In this document: piece after piece, positions 40,201 to 52,181 of the stretch
Numbering within the stretch: the stretch's first letter is position 1
How the letters are laid out: each line of letters begins with the position of its first letter
Assembly: GCA_013397455.1 (NCBI GenBank)
Contig: VYZB01000030.1
Span: forward strand, 777,241 to 841,240
Direction of reading: 5' to 3'
Source of the DNA: Crotophaga sulcirostris
Lineage: Eukaryota > Chordata > Aves > Cuculiformes > Crotophagidae
Length of the DNA: 64,000 nucleotides
Made by a program: the position numbers and the translations under genes
Notes under the pieces: generated by a model
Database searches by the model: none
Seen by the model: the letters and a program-made list of their open reading frames with translations, nothing else
What the model was told of the DNA's origin: nothing

Positions 40201-43200
40201 CAATATATAAAGATTTTCTTTAGGAACGTCCTTGTTTGCTTGCTACCAGCTGGCTTAACAGTTAGTTTTGAGGTCTTTAAATACAAAATTAAATACAAGT
40301 TTTAAACACAATTTAAATAAATTATCATTACTTGCATTAAAAAGCTTTGGAAACTAGGCAGGTTGCGCGGCACCCTCTGAGTTTCAACAATTTCTGAGTT
40401 CAGCAGGAGCAAATCCCAAAGCGAAGGGGCCCTTCCTTGAGGCCTGTTACTTCCCCGTGGTTAAATTGGGCGATGCTGGCTGCAGGGCGTTGGCAGAGCT
40501 TGGCTGCTCTGCTCGTTAGGGAAGGGCTGGCTCTGGAGAGGCAGCACGGTGTGTTAAATGTGGGTAGTACGCTCCGTGCGAATATCTTGGCCTCTGCCAC
40601 AGGACAGCTGCAGTTTGCAGTAGTTTGTGTTTTCAAATGCATTTCGGTGTAGTAACATAATCTGCCTGCCAGCTCCATGTTCTTCAGTGCTCTGTAAGTC
40701 AGGCAAGGAAAATGGCTCCAAGAAATAGTGAGCAGGCAGGGTTTCAGAGTTGCCGGAAGTGCCGTTTTGTAAAACACACAAGCACTGATTTTATTTCTCA
40801 TTGCATTTCTGCATAACAGAGTCAAGTAGAGTAGCCTAAAAGTACTGGAGGGGTTTTTTGGTAAAGCCAGATGCTTGTAGTTCTTTCACAGCTGAGAGCA
40901 ATTGATGTCCCCTGAAAAAGGGGAGGAAAAGAAAAGTAAAGCAAATGAAAAAACTCTTACTTTTTTCCAGTCCCTGCAAAGGAGAAGTTTCAGAGTTGTA
41001 ACAGTCTCTAGGTTTTTCACTCTAGTATTAGTTTTGCTTTTGTTTGTTTCTTTACTCGCTTATTGCGATAAAGCACTTCTGCACAGCTCAGGGACTGCTC
41101 TTCCTTCACATCTCCTGGTAACAGTCAGGTGCCTCGCTCAGTGCGTGAAACTATAAGTCGGTTCAAGTCTGTATTTTCAAAATTAAACTGATTTAATTAA
41201 CACACGTGGGGAATAACTCACTGATAGCAGGAGGTTTTAATGAATGTTTTGTAACCCATGATTATCACTTGCTATTGTTCTGTTTTTACATAAGCAGCTA
41301 GTGAAGTCTGCACTGTAGTCTCTGTGGTGCCTCTCAAATAAGGAAGCTTTTTGAGTCACTCTGCTTTTATAACTGAATACACCTTTCTGCTTTTCTGAGC
41401 CAGAGCTGCAAGCGTATTTGCCTGGTACCTCATTTCTTTGCACCCCAGTTTAGCAAGTCCTTTAATCATGTGTTTAATTTTGGAAATGTCCAGTTCACAT
41501 TCAGCAGAGAGTTTAAGCATGATCTTATACTTAAGCATATCTTACAGTTCCCTGCCAAATCAGGATGTTAGTTGAAGATGGACAGTTTTCATTGAGTTTT
41601 GGTGTTCCATTAAATTCAGCCTTTGCATAAGCAAAGAACCATCTGTGGTGCAGATGCTTTCCAAAATCACTAGTTTCCTGGGGATGGAAACATTGCCGAC
41701 CGCTATGATTTCAGTGCCAGATTGTGGCAACTGTATGTAAACAGGGTGCTTATACCCCTGGGAATGTATAGGCTGATCCTCCCTTTCCTGTGTGCACCCT
41801 TGCCTTTATTACGAACTGGAAACTAAGTATGCACAGCTCCAACTCTCCCTTTGGTGACTCCAGTTCTCCTTGTATTTATTGGGATACAGCTGGGGACATG
41901 CAGGTGGCCAGAAGGTTGTCACCATGCTGGCGGGCGGTGCTATGCATATTTTTAATTTTATTTCTGGCTAAGCAGAATCAATGGCTGAAGAATTTATTGA
42001 AGTTATACGAGGGTTTTCCCCTCTGTTCTTCCACCCCAAAACAAGCAACAAATCTTTTTGATCACGATTCAAGGTGCTAGGCAGTAGGTTTAGGGTATGG
42101 CTTGCTATGGTCTGGCAGGAGAACAGTTGACTTTGTCTCTGTAAGTGCTGGCACAGGATTAACATTTAAAGCATGATTCAAAGACATTAGAAGGGCAATG
42201 AAAGAGGAACTGGTGAAAGATGCATGTGTTAAGAGGATACCGTTTATCTACAAAAGCGTGGGAGGAGCATTGATCCAACATGATCTGGTTTTGTTGCTGT
42301 GTGTTGCTGAACTTTAAGGTTGTCATTTGAAACACCATTGTTTCATTGATTGATCATGGTGATTAGAAAGATGCTGAGTTGCTTTGGTTTTCTCTGGCGC
42401 AGCAGAGGAGCAGACTGGGCACTGGTGAATGGGGGAACCAGGTGTGAACGTGATGGAGCAGGAGAGTTTATGTTTCTCTACACCTACTCACGCACTGCGT
42501 GCTCCAGATTTACTGGTTTCCTAGTGCATTCCCACATCCCTGTGAAGACTTGCATTTTTGTTTGTTGGCTCCCTCCTCTCCTTTGTTGTATATGTATCCA
42601 CCTCTGAATACCGAAGAGAGAGGTGGCTTTGTCCGTATGGTAGAAACGACTTTTTACTGTCTCTGATATCCCACTCAGAAATCGGAGGTCTTGGGAGATG
42701 ATGTTGCTGTAAACAGGCCTGTGAGAAGAAGCAAGAAGAGGAGATTTGGGAAGATGTGGTAAGACATGAGAAGAAAATTATTCCCACCATAGCAATCTTG
42801 ATCTGGAGGTGATCCCAAAAATTATAGGGACCATAAGCCCCTATAATAAGACTTGTGTAGTTGGTACACGATTGCGATAGACCAGTTCCATTTCAGAATA
42901 AATTTAGGAAACGCAGATAAGTGATTTCTTAGGACTGCTGGGGTTTTGGCCTTAGGCAGAGGTCAGCTGGATACTCAGTTAGGATATTCATATTTAGTCT
43001 ATGGAGCAGATCTGATGGAAGTAGTGATGTTTGGAATAGAGGTTTGAACATATTGTTGTGGAAGAGGACTTTGTAAACTGCTGTGTCAAAGGCAGCCGAA
43101 GTGATGGCTTCATCTTTGGGTTATGTTACAGAGTCTGTGGTCATGCTTGCTTGCAGCATGCAGAGATGTTCTGCAGAGGCAAGTTTTCCTTCCATATCAC

Positions 43201-44939
43201 TTGTCCTGATCTAAGATGCTGTTTTAACTGTAAAGAAAACATTGTTTGATGAAGTAGTCTTCATGACTGTGCTTTTGTATTTAAAATGCTGCAGATGGCA
43301 TCTGTTTTCCCTCTGAATGCATTTCATAGATTCACCTTACATTTCTTTTGTGTACTGATGTGACTACAAGTTTACGTTGAGCTCTTGTGTTGGACCTACA
43401 GCTCCACATCCCAAGCAGGGTACCTTCTTGTTATACGAGACTATGAAAAGAAAACAAATGGAAAAGTGCGTTTAGTAACATGCAGTTATTCTTATGGAAT
43501 GTACATTTTACTTTTCTGAAAATATTGTTGATGACAGTTTGTAGCTGTATTTTTTTTAATGTATAGTTATCATTGGGGCTAAAAAACACTTGGGTTTAGG
43601 AGTGCAGACCCTTTGTCATGTGAAATGTTGGACGTGCTCTCGTAGGATATATGTGTCTGCAAACAGCTGTTGAAGGACCAAGCCAGCTGTTTTCTCTTAT
43701 ATGATTTCCTGCTGTATAATATGTTGATTGATGGACTGAGAAGGTAGCATTAAATATTTTGAATCCAGTTTTTAAACATTTAATCTGATACCGAAGTGTA
43801 GATTATGCAATCCTGAAATCAGTTCAGTGTCTGAACCCACTGCAGGTCATGTTTTTGTGATGCACTGTAAGGGATTAGTCATCATTTCTACATCAGAAAT
43901 TTGCTTTAACTCTTTCCTTAAACATCAAAGGTATTCAAATTAGCAAGTGTTCTATAGAAATTTTCTAAGATAAGAAATTACTTTCCTGGGGCTTTTGGAA
44001 CACTTGAAGTATGAATTCTGTGTTGGTTAAGCATCTTTCAAATTTACAAATGGTTGATTTGTTTTAAACCATTCTGGCACATAATAGTTGCATGTTTTCT
44101 GAGTCTCATGTGCAATGCATATTGATGGTTACAAAAACAAGTAGGAGCAAGAAAGTGTACGCGCTGGCATTTTGTATATCACTAAAGATCGTTAGTGCAA
44201 AGCTGTTCATATGTACCCAAAGCCTCTATTATCCCACCTTTGCAACACCTTTGCAAATAACATCAAAGTTTTATTTTGTCAAAATTTTATGATGTCTTGG
44301 TTTTAGATGCTGGTGACTGCGTTAAGTCTGGGTGCTGGATTTTTACAGAAGGGATTGTTGGCTTGATTTAAATTGCCTGTGCTATGGACATGTTGTGCAA
44401 TAGCCAGCAAGTCCAGCTTCCTATCCTGTTCCTTGTTTATCCCGGATCACAGTCTGTCTGATCTACTATTTTCAGCGAGGTATTATAACAACAGTAACAA
44501 TTCAGCATTTGAATAAGGATGGAAGATTAAAATTCAATTTAGTTTAGTTTTTATTTGCCTCACAGATAACAGCATCTAAATTGTAGCATTTCCTAGCTTT
44601 TCACTGCAACCATAATGTTACGGACTTTGTTTAATTTAAGAAGGGGGAAAAAAAAAAGTGGTTTGATGGCTTGTTTTTTTTTTTCCTTTATCACATGAAT
44701 CTGAGGGCTAATACTTTCAGAAGAAACCTGCAGCTGTTGTCAGGCTTATAGCAAGATCATAAGAGCTGGAAACACTACTGAGTTTGTTTTGTATCAGCCA
44801 AAGTCCAGCTCAGAAATCTGGAGGGGATATCCCCAGGAAATAACACCTTGAGTTCCCACACCGACTTCCTTGCCTGTTTGTAAAACTGTGGGATAAATCT
44901 TCCTAACACAAGGTTCTGCTTAACCCACTGAGGCTTCTT

Positions 44940-44990
44940 TGTTCCTCTTCTGATCTCTTCCCCCTCCTCTTCCTCTTCTCTCCCTTCAAA
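44940..44990. repeat. Pyrimidine-rich tract
   Basis: About 50 bases that are almost only C and T (ttcctcttctgatctcttcc, then ccctcctcttcctcttctctcccttc). Low-complexity sequence in the middle of an intron, about 3.8 kb upstream of the next exon, so it is not that exon's polypyrimidine tract. Confidence 0.85.
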
Positions 44991-45591
44991 CCCTGTTATC
45001 TCTGTACTGGAAAACGCGCCTGCCAAGACCATCAGCATCACCAAATTTCAAACCCTTGTCATCAACCACTGTTTCTGCAACTTTTGAAGGTGGGCAGAGC
45101 TCTTACTTGGGTTTTTTTGTTCTCCTTTCCTCACTTATCTTCCCTCCTCTTAAAAACACCTCGTCTGTATCTGCAGGAAGCTGGGAGCCACGCTGTGTCG
45201 GCTTTCCTCTCCCTCTTTCCGCTGCTTACTGGCTCAGGGCCATCCTATCTGTGAGATGAGAGGAGATTCAGTACACAAGTACAGTAGGGCTCCTCCTTCA
45301 CCAAGGATGAGTCTACTTGGGTGATGCTTGGAGATTTAAAAAATGCCACATGCATTGTCTTACGTGCCAAATGGGCAGGAGATTATGCTGTGGTTTAAGC
45401 AATCTAATCAGCTCCCAGATTGAGCAGAGCATGGCCCGGCAGTACTTTGGAGGCTTGTTTGCTTCTCCTCTCATCCTGTTTGGGATTGACATCCTTCTCT
45501 GAGCAGCCTTTCTGCAGATGAAGGACCAACTGGTAAGTCTGTCAGCAGTTTCCCTTCTGGGTTTGTATCGATGGGACCAAAGACTTCAGCA

Positions 45592-45649
45592 GAATCATAG
45601 AATCATCTGGTTAGAAATGACCTCTGTGATCATCGAGTCCAACCATATG
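45592..45649 (-). mobile_element. CR1 LINE 3' terminal fragment, reverse orientation
   Basis: The run gaatcatagaatcatctgg followed by ttagaaatgacctctgtgat and catcgagtccaacc is the complement of the classical CR1 3' end (tandem ATTCTATGATTC followed upstream by GTTGGACT...ATGATC...AGGTC). Only about 58 bases remain. It is the cleanest short sign that the genome is avian or a close sauropsid relative. Confidence 0.9.
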
Positions 45650-48600
45650 AAGCAGCAGAGACCAAAGCTGGAGGACTTCTTCCAGGCTTTTTCAGTGGGA
45701 CAAGCATATTTGTGCCGAGGGTGGAGCTACTGAACGCTGTCAACCTTAGTGAGCAGTCCTGGCTTTTTAAACAAAGTAAGATACTTTCTTCTGCAAAAGT
45801 CGGGCTTTGACATGATGCTGATGAAATTTTCAGTTCACTGGTATCTGTTATGTATTTTGATGGGAAACTGTTGAAAAGGGAGGATGAAAAAGAATTGACC
45901 CAGGTTGGTTAAACCTCGTAAGAAGACAAATTTCCCTTGTTGCTGGCAAACTGCAGCAAACTGAATTTTTGTGCTGAACAGAAGCAGATTTTCAGACTTC
46001 TTGAATGCTGGAATTTCTATGTACATTTTTATTAATACATCTGCAGTAAATATTTGCATATCTGTTTTTGTCTCCTAGTAGACCGACTTGGATATGCACT
46101 TCTATACAACCACTAGAAATTCCTAATCTGTACAAAATAAGCATCTTTCACAGTGAGGGAGTACAAAATACATGTCTGTAAAGCTTTTTTTTTTTTTTCC
46201 TGGAAGAAAGTGTGTTTTTATCATCTATCAGTAGAACACAGGGCTTGCAGTGAGACGTGCAGGAGAGACACAAATACTTAAGTTCAATGTACAAAGAGGA
46301 GCGTCTTGTCATGTAATCTGTGTGCCCTTGGATGTGATTACCTGGACAACAGAAATAGTGGTGTGCAAACAAGTTAACACTTGCTACTCCTCATTTGTCC
46401 TCTCTGGTGTAGCTCATCAGTGCTGGGATGCAGCAGTGTACAAAAGGGATGACTTGAAGGAGTCAGTGGATTCAGACATCCACTACCTCTCTGCTTAATT
46501 TTGTGTGGTATAGGTGGCTGCCACTAAAAATGAGAGCTTGGAGTTGTTTGTAGTTGGGTGGATGTGAGATCATCTTGATTTATCAAAATGTTTAAAGCCC
46601 TTTCTAGAGTGTAACACACAGATCAACACCTTGAATATGAAAAGAAATTGCTGGCTTTGTAAGCAGAAGTGATTATATGATCCGTCAGGCCTGTGTGAAG
46701 GTGGCAAATTGCAGGAGGGGTGGGTCATGGTGTTGCAAGGGACCTTGCCTGTTGTCTTGCTCCAGATTCTGAGGCTTTTGGAGGCACTGAGGGTCCTTTA
46801 AGTCTCAAGTCCTGCAGGCTGCTTTGTGAGTGCTGATTTGAAGATGCTCATAAGTGTACTTGAAACTGATGAGAAAGTGGAGCAGACTCATTGTGCTCAG
46901 TTCTATGATGTTGTCTCCATGAGCGGGTGAATATGGGTTTTGTGCTGACTGCCTCGTTGTATTCTCAGAGTGTCCCTGAGTACAGTGGTTTTTCATACAT
47001 GACAGCTGAAAAGAAAAATACTCCAGACAGAAATGTCTGTGTTTGCTTGATAAAGGAAGGTCATTTCTTTAGTCACTTGTAATGAATCAGTTGACTTCAG
47101 CGCTTCCATGGATTTATGCTAATCACCAGCAGAAACTGACTGCTTCCTTCTGTTTCTCTGTAGAAATATTAATTCAGTTTAAATCAAGATGAATACTGAA
47201 CTCAATTGAGTTAAATGGTAGTGAATGATGGAAGATGGAGTTCTACTTTGTCTGAATTTCCTTGTAGATTTAACCCAAAATGAGTCACAGGAGGGCAGAG
47301 GTGGGGCAACCACTGCTACCACTGTCATCTGCACTGTTTTCTCTGCTGTGTGATGCACTCCCTGACCGTTTCCCCGCCCTGCTCTGCCCATTCCTGTTGC
47401 CAGTCATGGTATTGTTTTCTCATTAGGCTTTGCTTTCTAAATTGCTTGGCTTCCCAGAGAGGCAGCCCTGTGGTTTTCCTGAACCCAGGGGATCACTTGC
47501 CCGTTAGAAACGTTTGCCGCTTTTAAAGTAAGAAACCAGTCGGCAAGTGTGCTGAAAGCTATGCTTAATTTTAACTGTTTGATTGTGTACACTTCTGTAT
47601 AGGTACCTTCTTAAATTCCTTAATTATTTGCGCACAGTCTCTGTTCCAACCTCCTCCTAGGGTAATCTGCAACTGCACTGCAGAGGGAGATCTGGGGGTA
47701 CCTGTTGTGGCAGATGCTGGCCTCCACAACAGGGAGGGGACTTGCTTTCTGCTCCGGCTGGCTCTCAGTAAATGCATCCCCAGTGAAAGAAAAACAGTGA
47801 AATTTCCATTTCTGACCTCCCTCAGCAGGTCAGTGTAAGCCCCTGTTTCTGTAACGTTCTTGATCACATCTTCTCCAGGGGACACGGTGCTCAGGAAGGT
47901 GCTATGTGAGCCACTCTTTGTCCTGGGACAATTCAAACAGTTTTTAGGTTTCCTGAATCAGTTCTGATTCAAAATAATATCTGTAAATCTGAAGGTTTAG
48001 ATGAACAACTTGATAGGATAAATGTTTACTCACCCCCTTAAAGGGGCAATGTAGCCTCTGTGCAGCTCAGTAAAACCTGAAGAATTACTGCTTTGAATTA
48101 CATCCTGTGCAAAATCAGGGTTTGACTTTGGAAATGAGATGACTGAATTGAAATTTCTTTGAATACATGTAACTGCTGAGTTATTTTTTCATTCTGATCT
48201 ACAACAGCATCTTTTTTTCCTTTCTTTCCTTTTGATTGATAAAAAGAAAATCCATGGTGCTGCTGCAGGACAGCTGTCTCATAACATTGAGAACATCTTG
48301 CAGAGAAGCAGTTTCACAGAGCAAGCTAAACTCATTTCAGGAGTGAAAAAATTGCTACAGTTTGCTGGCTTTTGGGGATTTGTGAAGTAGCATGATGGTT
48401 TCAGTGTAGAAGTTGTAGCATCTGTATCATGAGAAGCCTCATTCCGTCTAACCTGTCCCTCCACAATCTGTCTTTCAGGTGTCTTTTTCTGCAACAACTG
48501 CTTTGGTGATCTTCGCCTGCAGTAAATTCCATTTTAAAAAACAATCTTTGTGGCCTTTGCTGCTAGTCGCTTATAGTCTGGGGGGGGAAAAGCAGGTCTC

Positions 48601-48834
48601 TAGCTGCAAAGGACCTTGTGAAATAAAGCTTGTGGCTGGCATTAACTCTAAATCACATTAATTTTCAAGACTGAGAAGCGTGCATATGTATTTGTCTGTC
48701 TGGCCCTGGAGCCGGTGCTTGGTTTGGCTTGGGCCATTGATTAGATGACTGTCCAGAGTGAAGAACAGCATGCGCCTCCTGCAGTGCAGCATCCCTCCTG
48801 ACCTGCAGATTAACCTGTGCTGCCTTTATTGCAG

Positions 48835-49024
48835 AGAGGAAGCCAGGGAACCAGACTCCTGGAGCACCTTGTCTCACACCGTGCACTCAGGGGACTACAG
48901 CGTGAAGCACCACCGTGGGCTCGATGTTTACATGCTGACAGCTGAAGCCAGGGAAGGGGAAGCGGCCAGCTTGGAGAGTGACATACGGCACCTTCAGATG
49001 CACATGCAGAGCCACCAGCACATG
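48835..49024 (+). CDS. AKAP13: AKAP13 coding exon (linker after ankyrin-like region)
   Basis: Completes the glutamate codon left open by the previous exon and encodes EEAREPDSWSTLSHTV, then HSGDYSVKHHRGLDVYMLTA and a tail DIRHLQMHMQSHQHM. The part EPDSWS...GDYSVKHHRGLDVYMLT corresponds to mammalian EPDSWS...GDCSVRHHRELDIYTLT. The tail replaces a longer mammalian segment (IFKLMNIQQQLMK...) and is unusually rich in His, Gln and Met. Borders are ctttattgcag|AGAGG and CACATG|gtaagg. 190 nt; the exon ends on a codon boundary (phase 0), matching the next exon. Confidence 0.95.
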
Positions 49025-50418
49025 GTAAGGAAAAGGCTGAGGTGATGAAAGAAAAGCAGAGCTGGCTGATTGGTGCCTGGCACCAGGGGAGGACTTCCCC
49101 ACATAGGCACTCCTCAGCGGTATATTTACCTTCGTGTTCTCTGGATGTCATTAGCAAACACCTAGGTAGACACCTGCCTATTTTCCCTTCTTTTGAGCAT
49201 GGGGAGATCTGATAAAGCTATACAAGGCAGCAAATTTTGTCTCAAAGAAGAGAAGCATGCTTGGGGCTGTGCAACACTGGCTCTGCATGGCCTCAAGGGC
49301 TCTCTCTGCTCCTGACTTCTGTCTTCTCCATTAGATTGGGACCCGCTTGGATGGACAGGGAAACTCCCCTCGAAGTGGACTGTCCCTCCAAGATATCTGG
49401 CAGCTATCAGGGAGCATAAGGCAGGCTCCAGAATAGTGCTGGATCTGTGGGAGGTGCACATGATGCACACGTCTCTGTTCAGATGGAAAGTTCAGAGTCA
49501 GAGAGGAGACCAAGGGGAAGGTCTCTGGGGAGGTGATGGAGAAACCTGCTGTTCCCGTGGCATCTTGATATAGGACTCCGAGGATGAACCTGCCCTGGCC
49601 ATGCAGGGTGTGTGTCCATAGCGGTCCCCTTGCTGCACTGTTCCCAGACCCCATGACAGCCACACCACAGGGGCTGTTGGGCTTTAGAAGAGCCTCCTCT
49701 GGCTGCTTTAAAATCAATACTGCAGGGACTCATTTGGGGCAGGAAAGTGAAACAGCAGTACACTTCTGTGCCACTTCTCAGAAACATCTGTGTGTCTTGC
49801 ACAGCCTGCGTCACTTGTGGGTGTTTCTTCATCAGTTCATACATCTGCTGTTACAGAGTTGTAAGATCTGAATAACAGGATATTTCTGTTCCTTTAAATA
49901 AGGAAGGGGAGAATCGTTGCCTGCAGGCAGTGGGCTGGGGGACTGTTAAAAGGAATTGGGCCACCCTGAGCCATTTTCACCCTTCCCTGGGTGCCTGAGA
50001 TGTTAGTTACTCCCAGTCTCAACAGGAACTGGTGGCATGAGTGGCAAACCCAGGATAACTGTGAAATCGCTTCCACTTTCCATCGAAAGACACTAGAGCA
50101 CAGCGGGCATATCCTGCTCGTGGCTTGTTTGCTCGTGCGAATGCCAGATGGGTACATTTTGCCTGACAGTGAAACCAGAAAGGGCTATGTTTAGACTTTT
50201 TCTTTCCAGCACTGTTCCACTTCGCATCTAATCTGATTTGAATTTGGAAAGCAACCCTGTAATTATTTCATTTAGGTTCATTTCAGGTCAGTTAAAAGCC
50301 AGTTGGCTTCCTTTGGAGACAGCTCTGGTTTTCAGGCTATCAGCAGAGTGACTTCACCATGAAGGGCTACAGCCCCTCCTTTTGAAAAAACTTGCTTGTT
50401 CCCAAGCAAGCGTCACTG

Positions 50419-50471
50419 CTGTCTGTGTCTGTCCAGTCTGGCTGTGTTGTCTGTGTCTGTCTGTCTGTCCT
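50419..50471. repeat. Imperfect TGTC/CTGT repeat
   Basis: Repeated tgtctgtgtctgtc-type units with one interruption (cagtctggctgtgt). Low-complexity intronic sequence. Confidence 0.8.
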
Positions 50472-51719
50472 GGCTGAGAACCAGCAGCTCCATCTCCATG
50501 CTCTGCTGTGGGTTTATAGCCACCAGACGGCCAGCACGCTGTTTGATCCTGTTTGTTTGCCCTTGCAAAACATCACTGTAGCCTGTGAGTACCCCTGCAC
50601 GCAGAGCCCTGCGCTCCACCCCTGGTGCTGCGTGATGGATGGAGATGCCATGCTGCCTGCCTCCAACACTAACCTGTCTTGGGATACTTCAAAAACAGGG
50701 AGCTCTGGCATTGGTTTCAGGGAGCTGGTTAATGGAATTATTTTAAATAGGACATCCATTAATTAACATACTGGCCATTTTAATATTCAGGGAGAAAAAG
50801 GGTTTTTAAGCAGACATTTTTGGTATGAAATTCTGTTTCTCTGAGATCTAGAGTCTTAAACAAAATTTTGCAGGGACGTGTTTAAGTTAGACTTCTAGGA
50901 TGCATGTATTTTTTGGAGTATTTTAATAAAAAACATGCAAAAAATAACAGGTTTGAAATTGTTCCTTAGAGTTTTATATTTGTGGAGTCAGAGGCACTTA
51001 CTGAGAAACCAGCATGACCTGCAAAAGTTTACAATGCAAAACCCTGAGCCTGCAACAGAAAATCAAGGGAGCTCTGTGGGGCATGCATTGAAGGACTGAG
51101 GTTGCTTGTTAATTTAAGAAGTCACTTTTTTTAAGATGTGAACATTGATATGCAGCAAAGAGAATAAAAAAGAAGATACTGAAACGGATGGTTCTTTTAA
51201 AGTAAAGGTTTGATTGTATCAAACTTTAAAACTTGGGGGATCATTGGCAAAGCAGGTACTCTGGAAGGAAAGTGCAGATTAGAGGGGAATTGAGTGTGTG
51301 GCTACTGTTCCCTAATAATGCATGCATTAATTGTAATAATAAATCATAATTTAAAGATTTTTCTTTCCATTTAAGAAGTAAATTTCAGATTTTTAATTAT
51401 GCATGCAATTCTCAGGAGTAAATTTGATTATTAGTTCAGTTTAGGAGTCGGAGACAAGTGGTGGTGTTTGGATATCGTCAGCCAATTCTTATATCTGAAG
51501 TAGCATTTCTGATGATACAGAGAACATTGAGCAATACTGATGAGAACTTGGGAGTGACACCGGGCAGGGATCTGAAGTTGCTCTTAAGCAGCATTTGCTT
51601 AAGCCCTTTGGAACTGGACTTATATTTTTTTTTATTATTTTTTGGTAGATTCAATTCTGCTGTTTACTGATCTTGAATTTAAGTGCACTCCAGAACTATG
51701 ACTACAGCTGCTTGAAGGA

Positions 51720-51962
51720 CAATTACAAAGATTACAGCTCTTCTCAGTGGTGGCAGATGGTGTAACAAGGGGTAAAGGGACAAGCTCAGCTTCAAGGGTG
51801 CGGCTGGCTGTAAGGACGAACTCCTTCATGGGAGGGTGGTGGCACAGGAACAGATTGCCCAGAGGGGTGGTGGGTACTTTGTCATTTTGTCCATCTTTTG
51901 ACAAGAGGCTGGACAAGATGATCTCTGGATGCTCTTTCCAACTAACATTTCTGTCATTCTAA
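51720..51962 (+). mobile_element. CR1 LINE 3' fragment with internal deletion
   Basis: Follows the CR1 3' region in order: cttctcagtggtggcagatgg, acaaggggtaaagg, aactccttcatgggagggtgg, ggcacaggaacagattgccc, agaggggtggtgg, acaagaggctggac, aagatgatctctgg, ctctttccaac and a final ctgtcattct. The stretch between GGCTGGAC and the terminal GGACTAGATGATCTC of the usual sequence is missing, apparently by a deletion joining two TGGAC copies. The element is sense relative to AKAP13 and ends about 220 bases before the large exon. Confidence 0.88.
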
Positions 51963-52142
51963 TAATTTCAGTATTACTGCGTAACAACCAACACATTAAA
52001 TACCGACTGCGATGTGTGTGTAATTCTGTCCTGAGGGACACCAGGAAGAGGTACAGAGGGAGTAGGAGTTGCATCCAGTAGGATTATGTAGATATAGGTC
52101 TTGTAGATGGTGGAGACAGTATGAATATCGGACAAAGCAAAA

Positions 52143-52170
52143 TTATTTATTTATTTATTTATTTATTTTT
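52143..52170. repeat. (TTTA)n microsatellite next to splice acceptor
   Basis: About seven TTTA units directly upstream of actttctacag, the acceptor of the large AKAP13 exon. Length variation here would change the spacing between branch point and acceptor. Confidence 0.93.
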
Positions 52171-52181
52171 ACTTTCTACAG

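Larger units (their letters stand above)
37246..48834 (+). other. AKAP13: AKAP13 intron (11.6 kb)
   Basis: The longest complete intron in the window, with donor gtaagg and acceptor ctgcctttattgcag. Contents: a short CR1 3' fragment at 45592-45649, a pyrimidine-rich run at about 44940-44990, poly-T/A runs near 38335, 44650 and 46185. The 141-codon open frame on the minus strand at 40400-40825 resembles nothing known to me and is overlapped by frames on the other strand, so I do not call it. Confidence 0.9.
49025..52181 (+). other. AKAP13: AKAP13 intron (3.2 kb)
   Basis: Noncoding sequence with donor gtaagg and acceptor tttttactttctacag. It contains a TGTC/CTGT-rich stretch at about 50419-50471, an A/T-rich stretch with an imperfect inverted repeat at 51317-51410, a CR1 fragment at 51720-51962 and a TTTA microsatellite at 52143-52170 that ends only 11 bases before the next exon and contributes to its pyrimidine/AT-rich acceptor region. 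No coding exon found. Confidence 0.9.

Noticed and set aside
40400..40825. 141-codon minus-strand open frame
   Set aside because: No recognisable protein, overlapped by frames on the other strand, no splice or promoter context.
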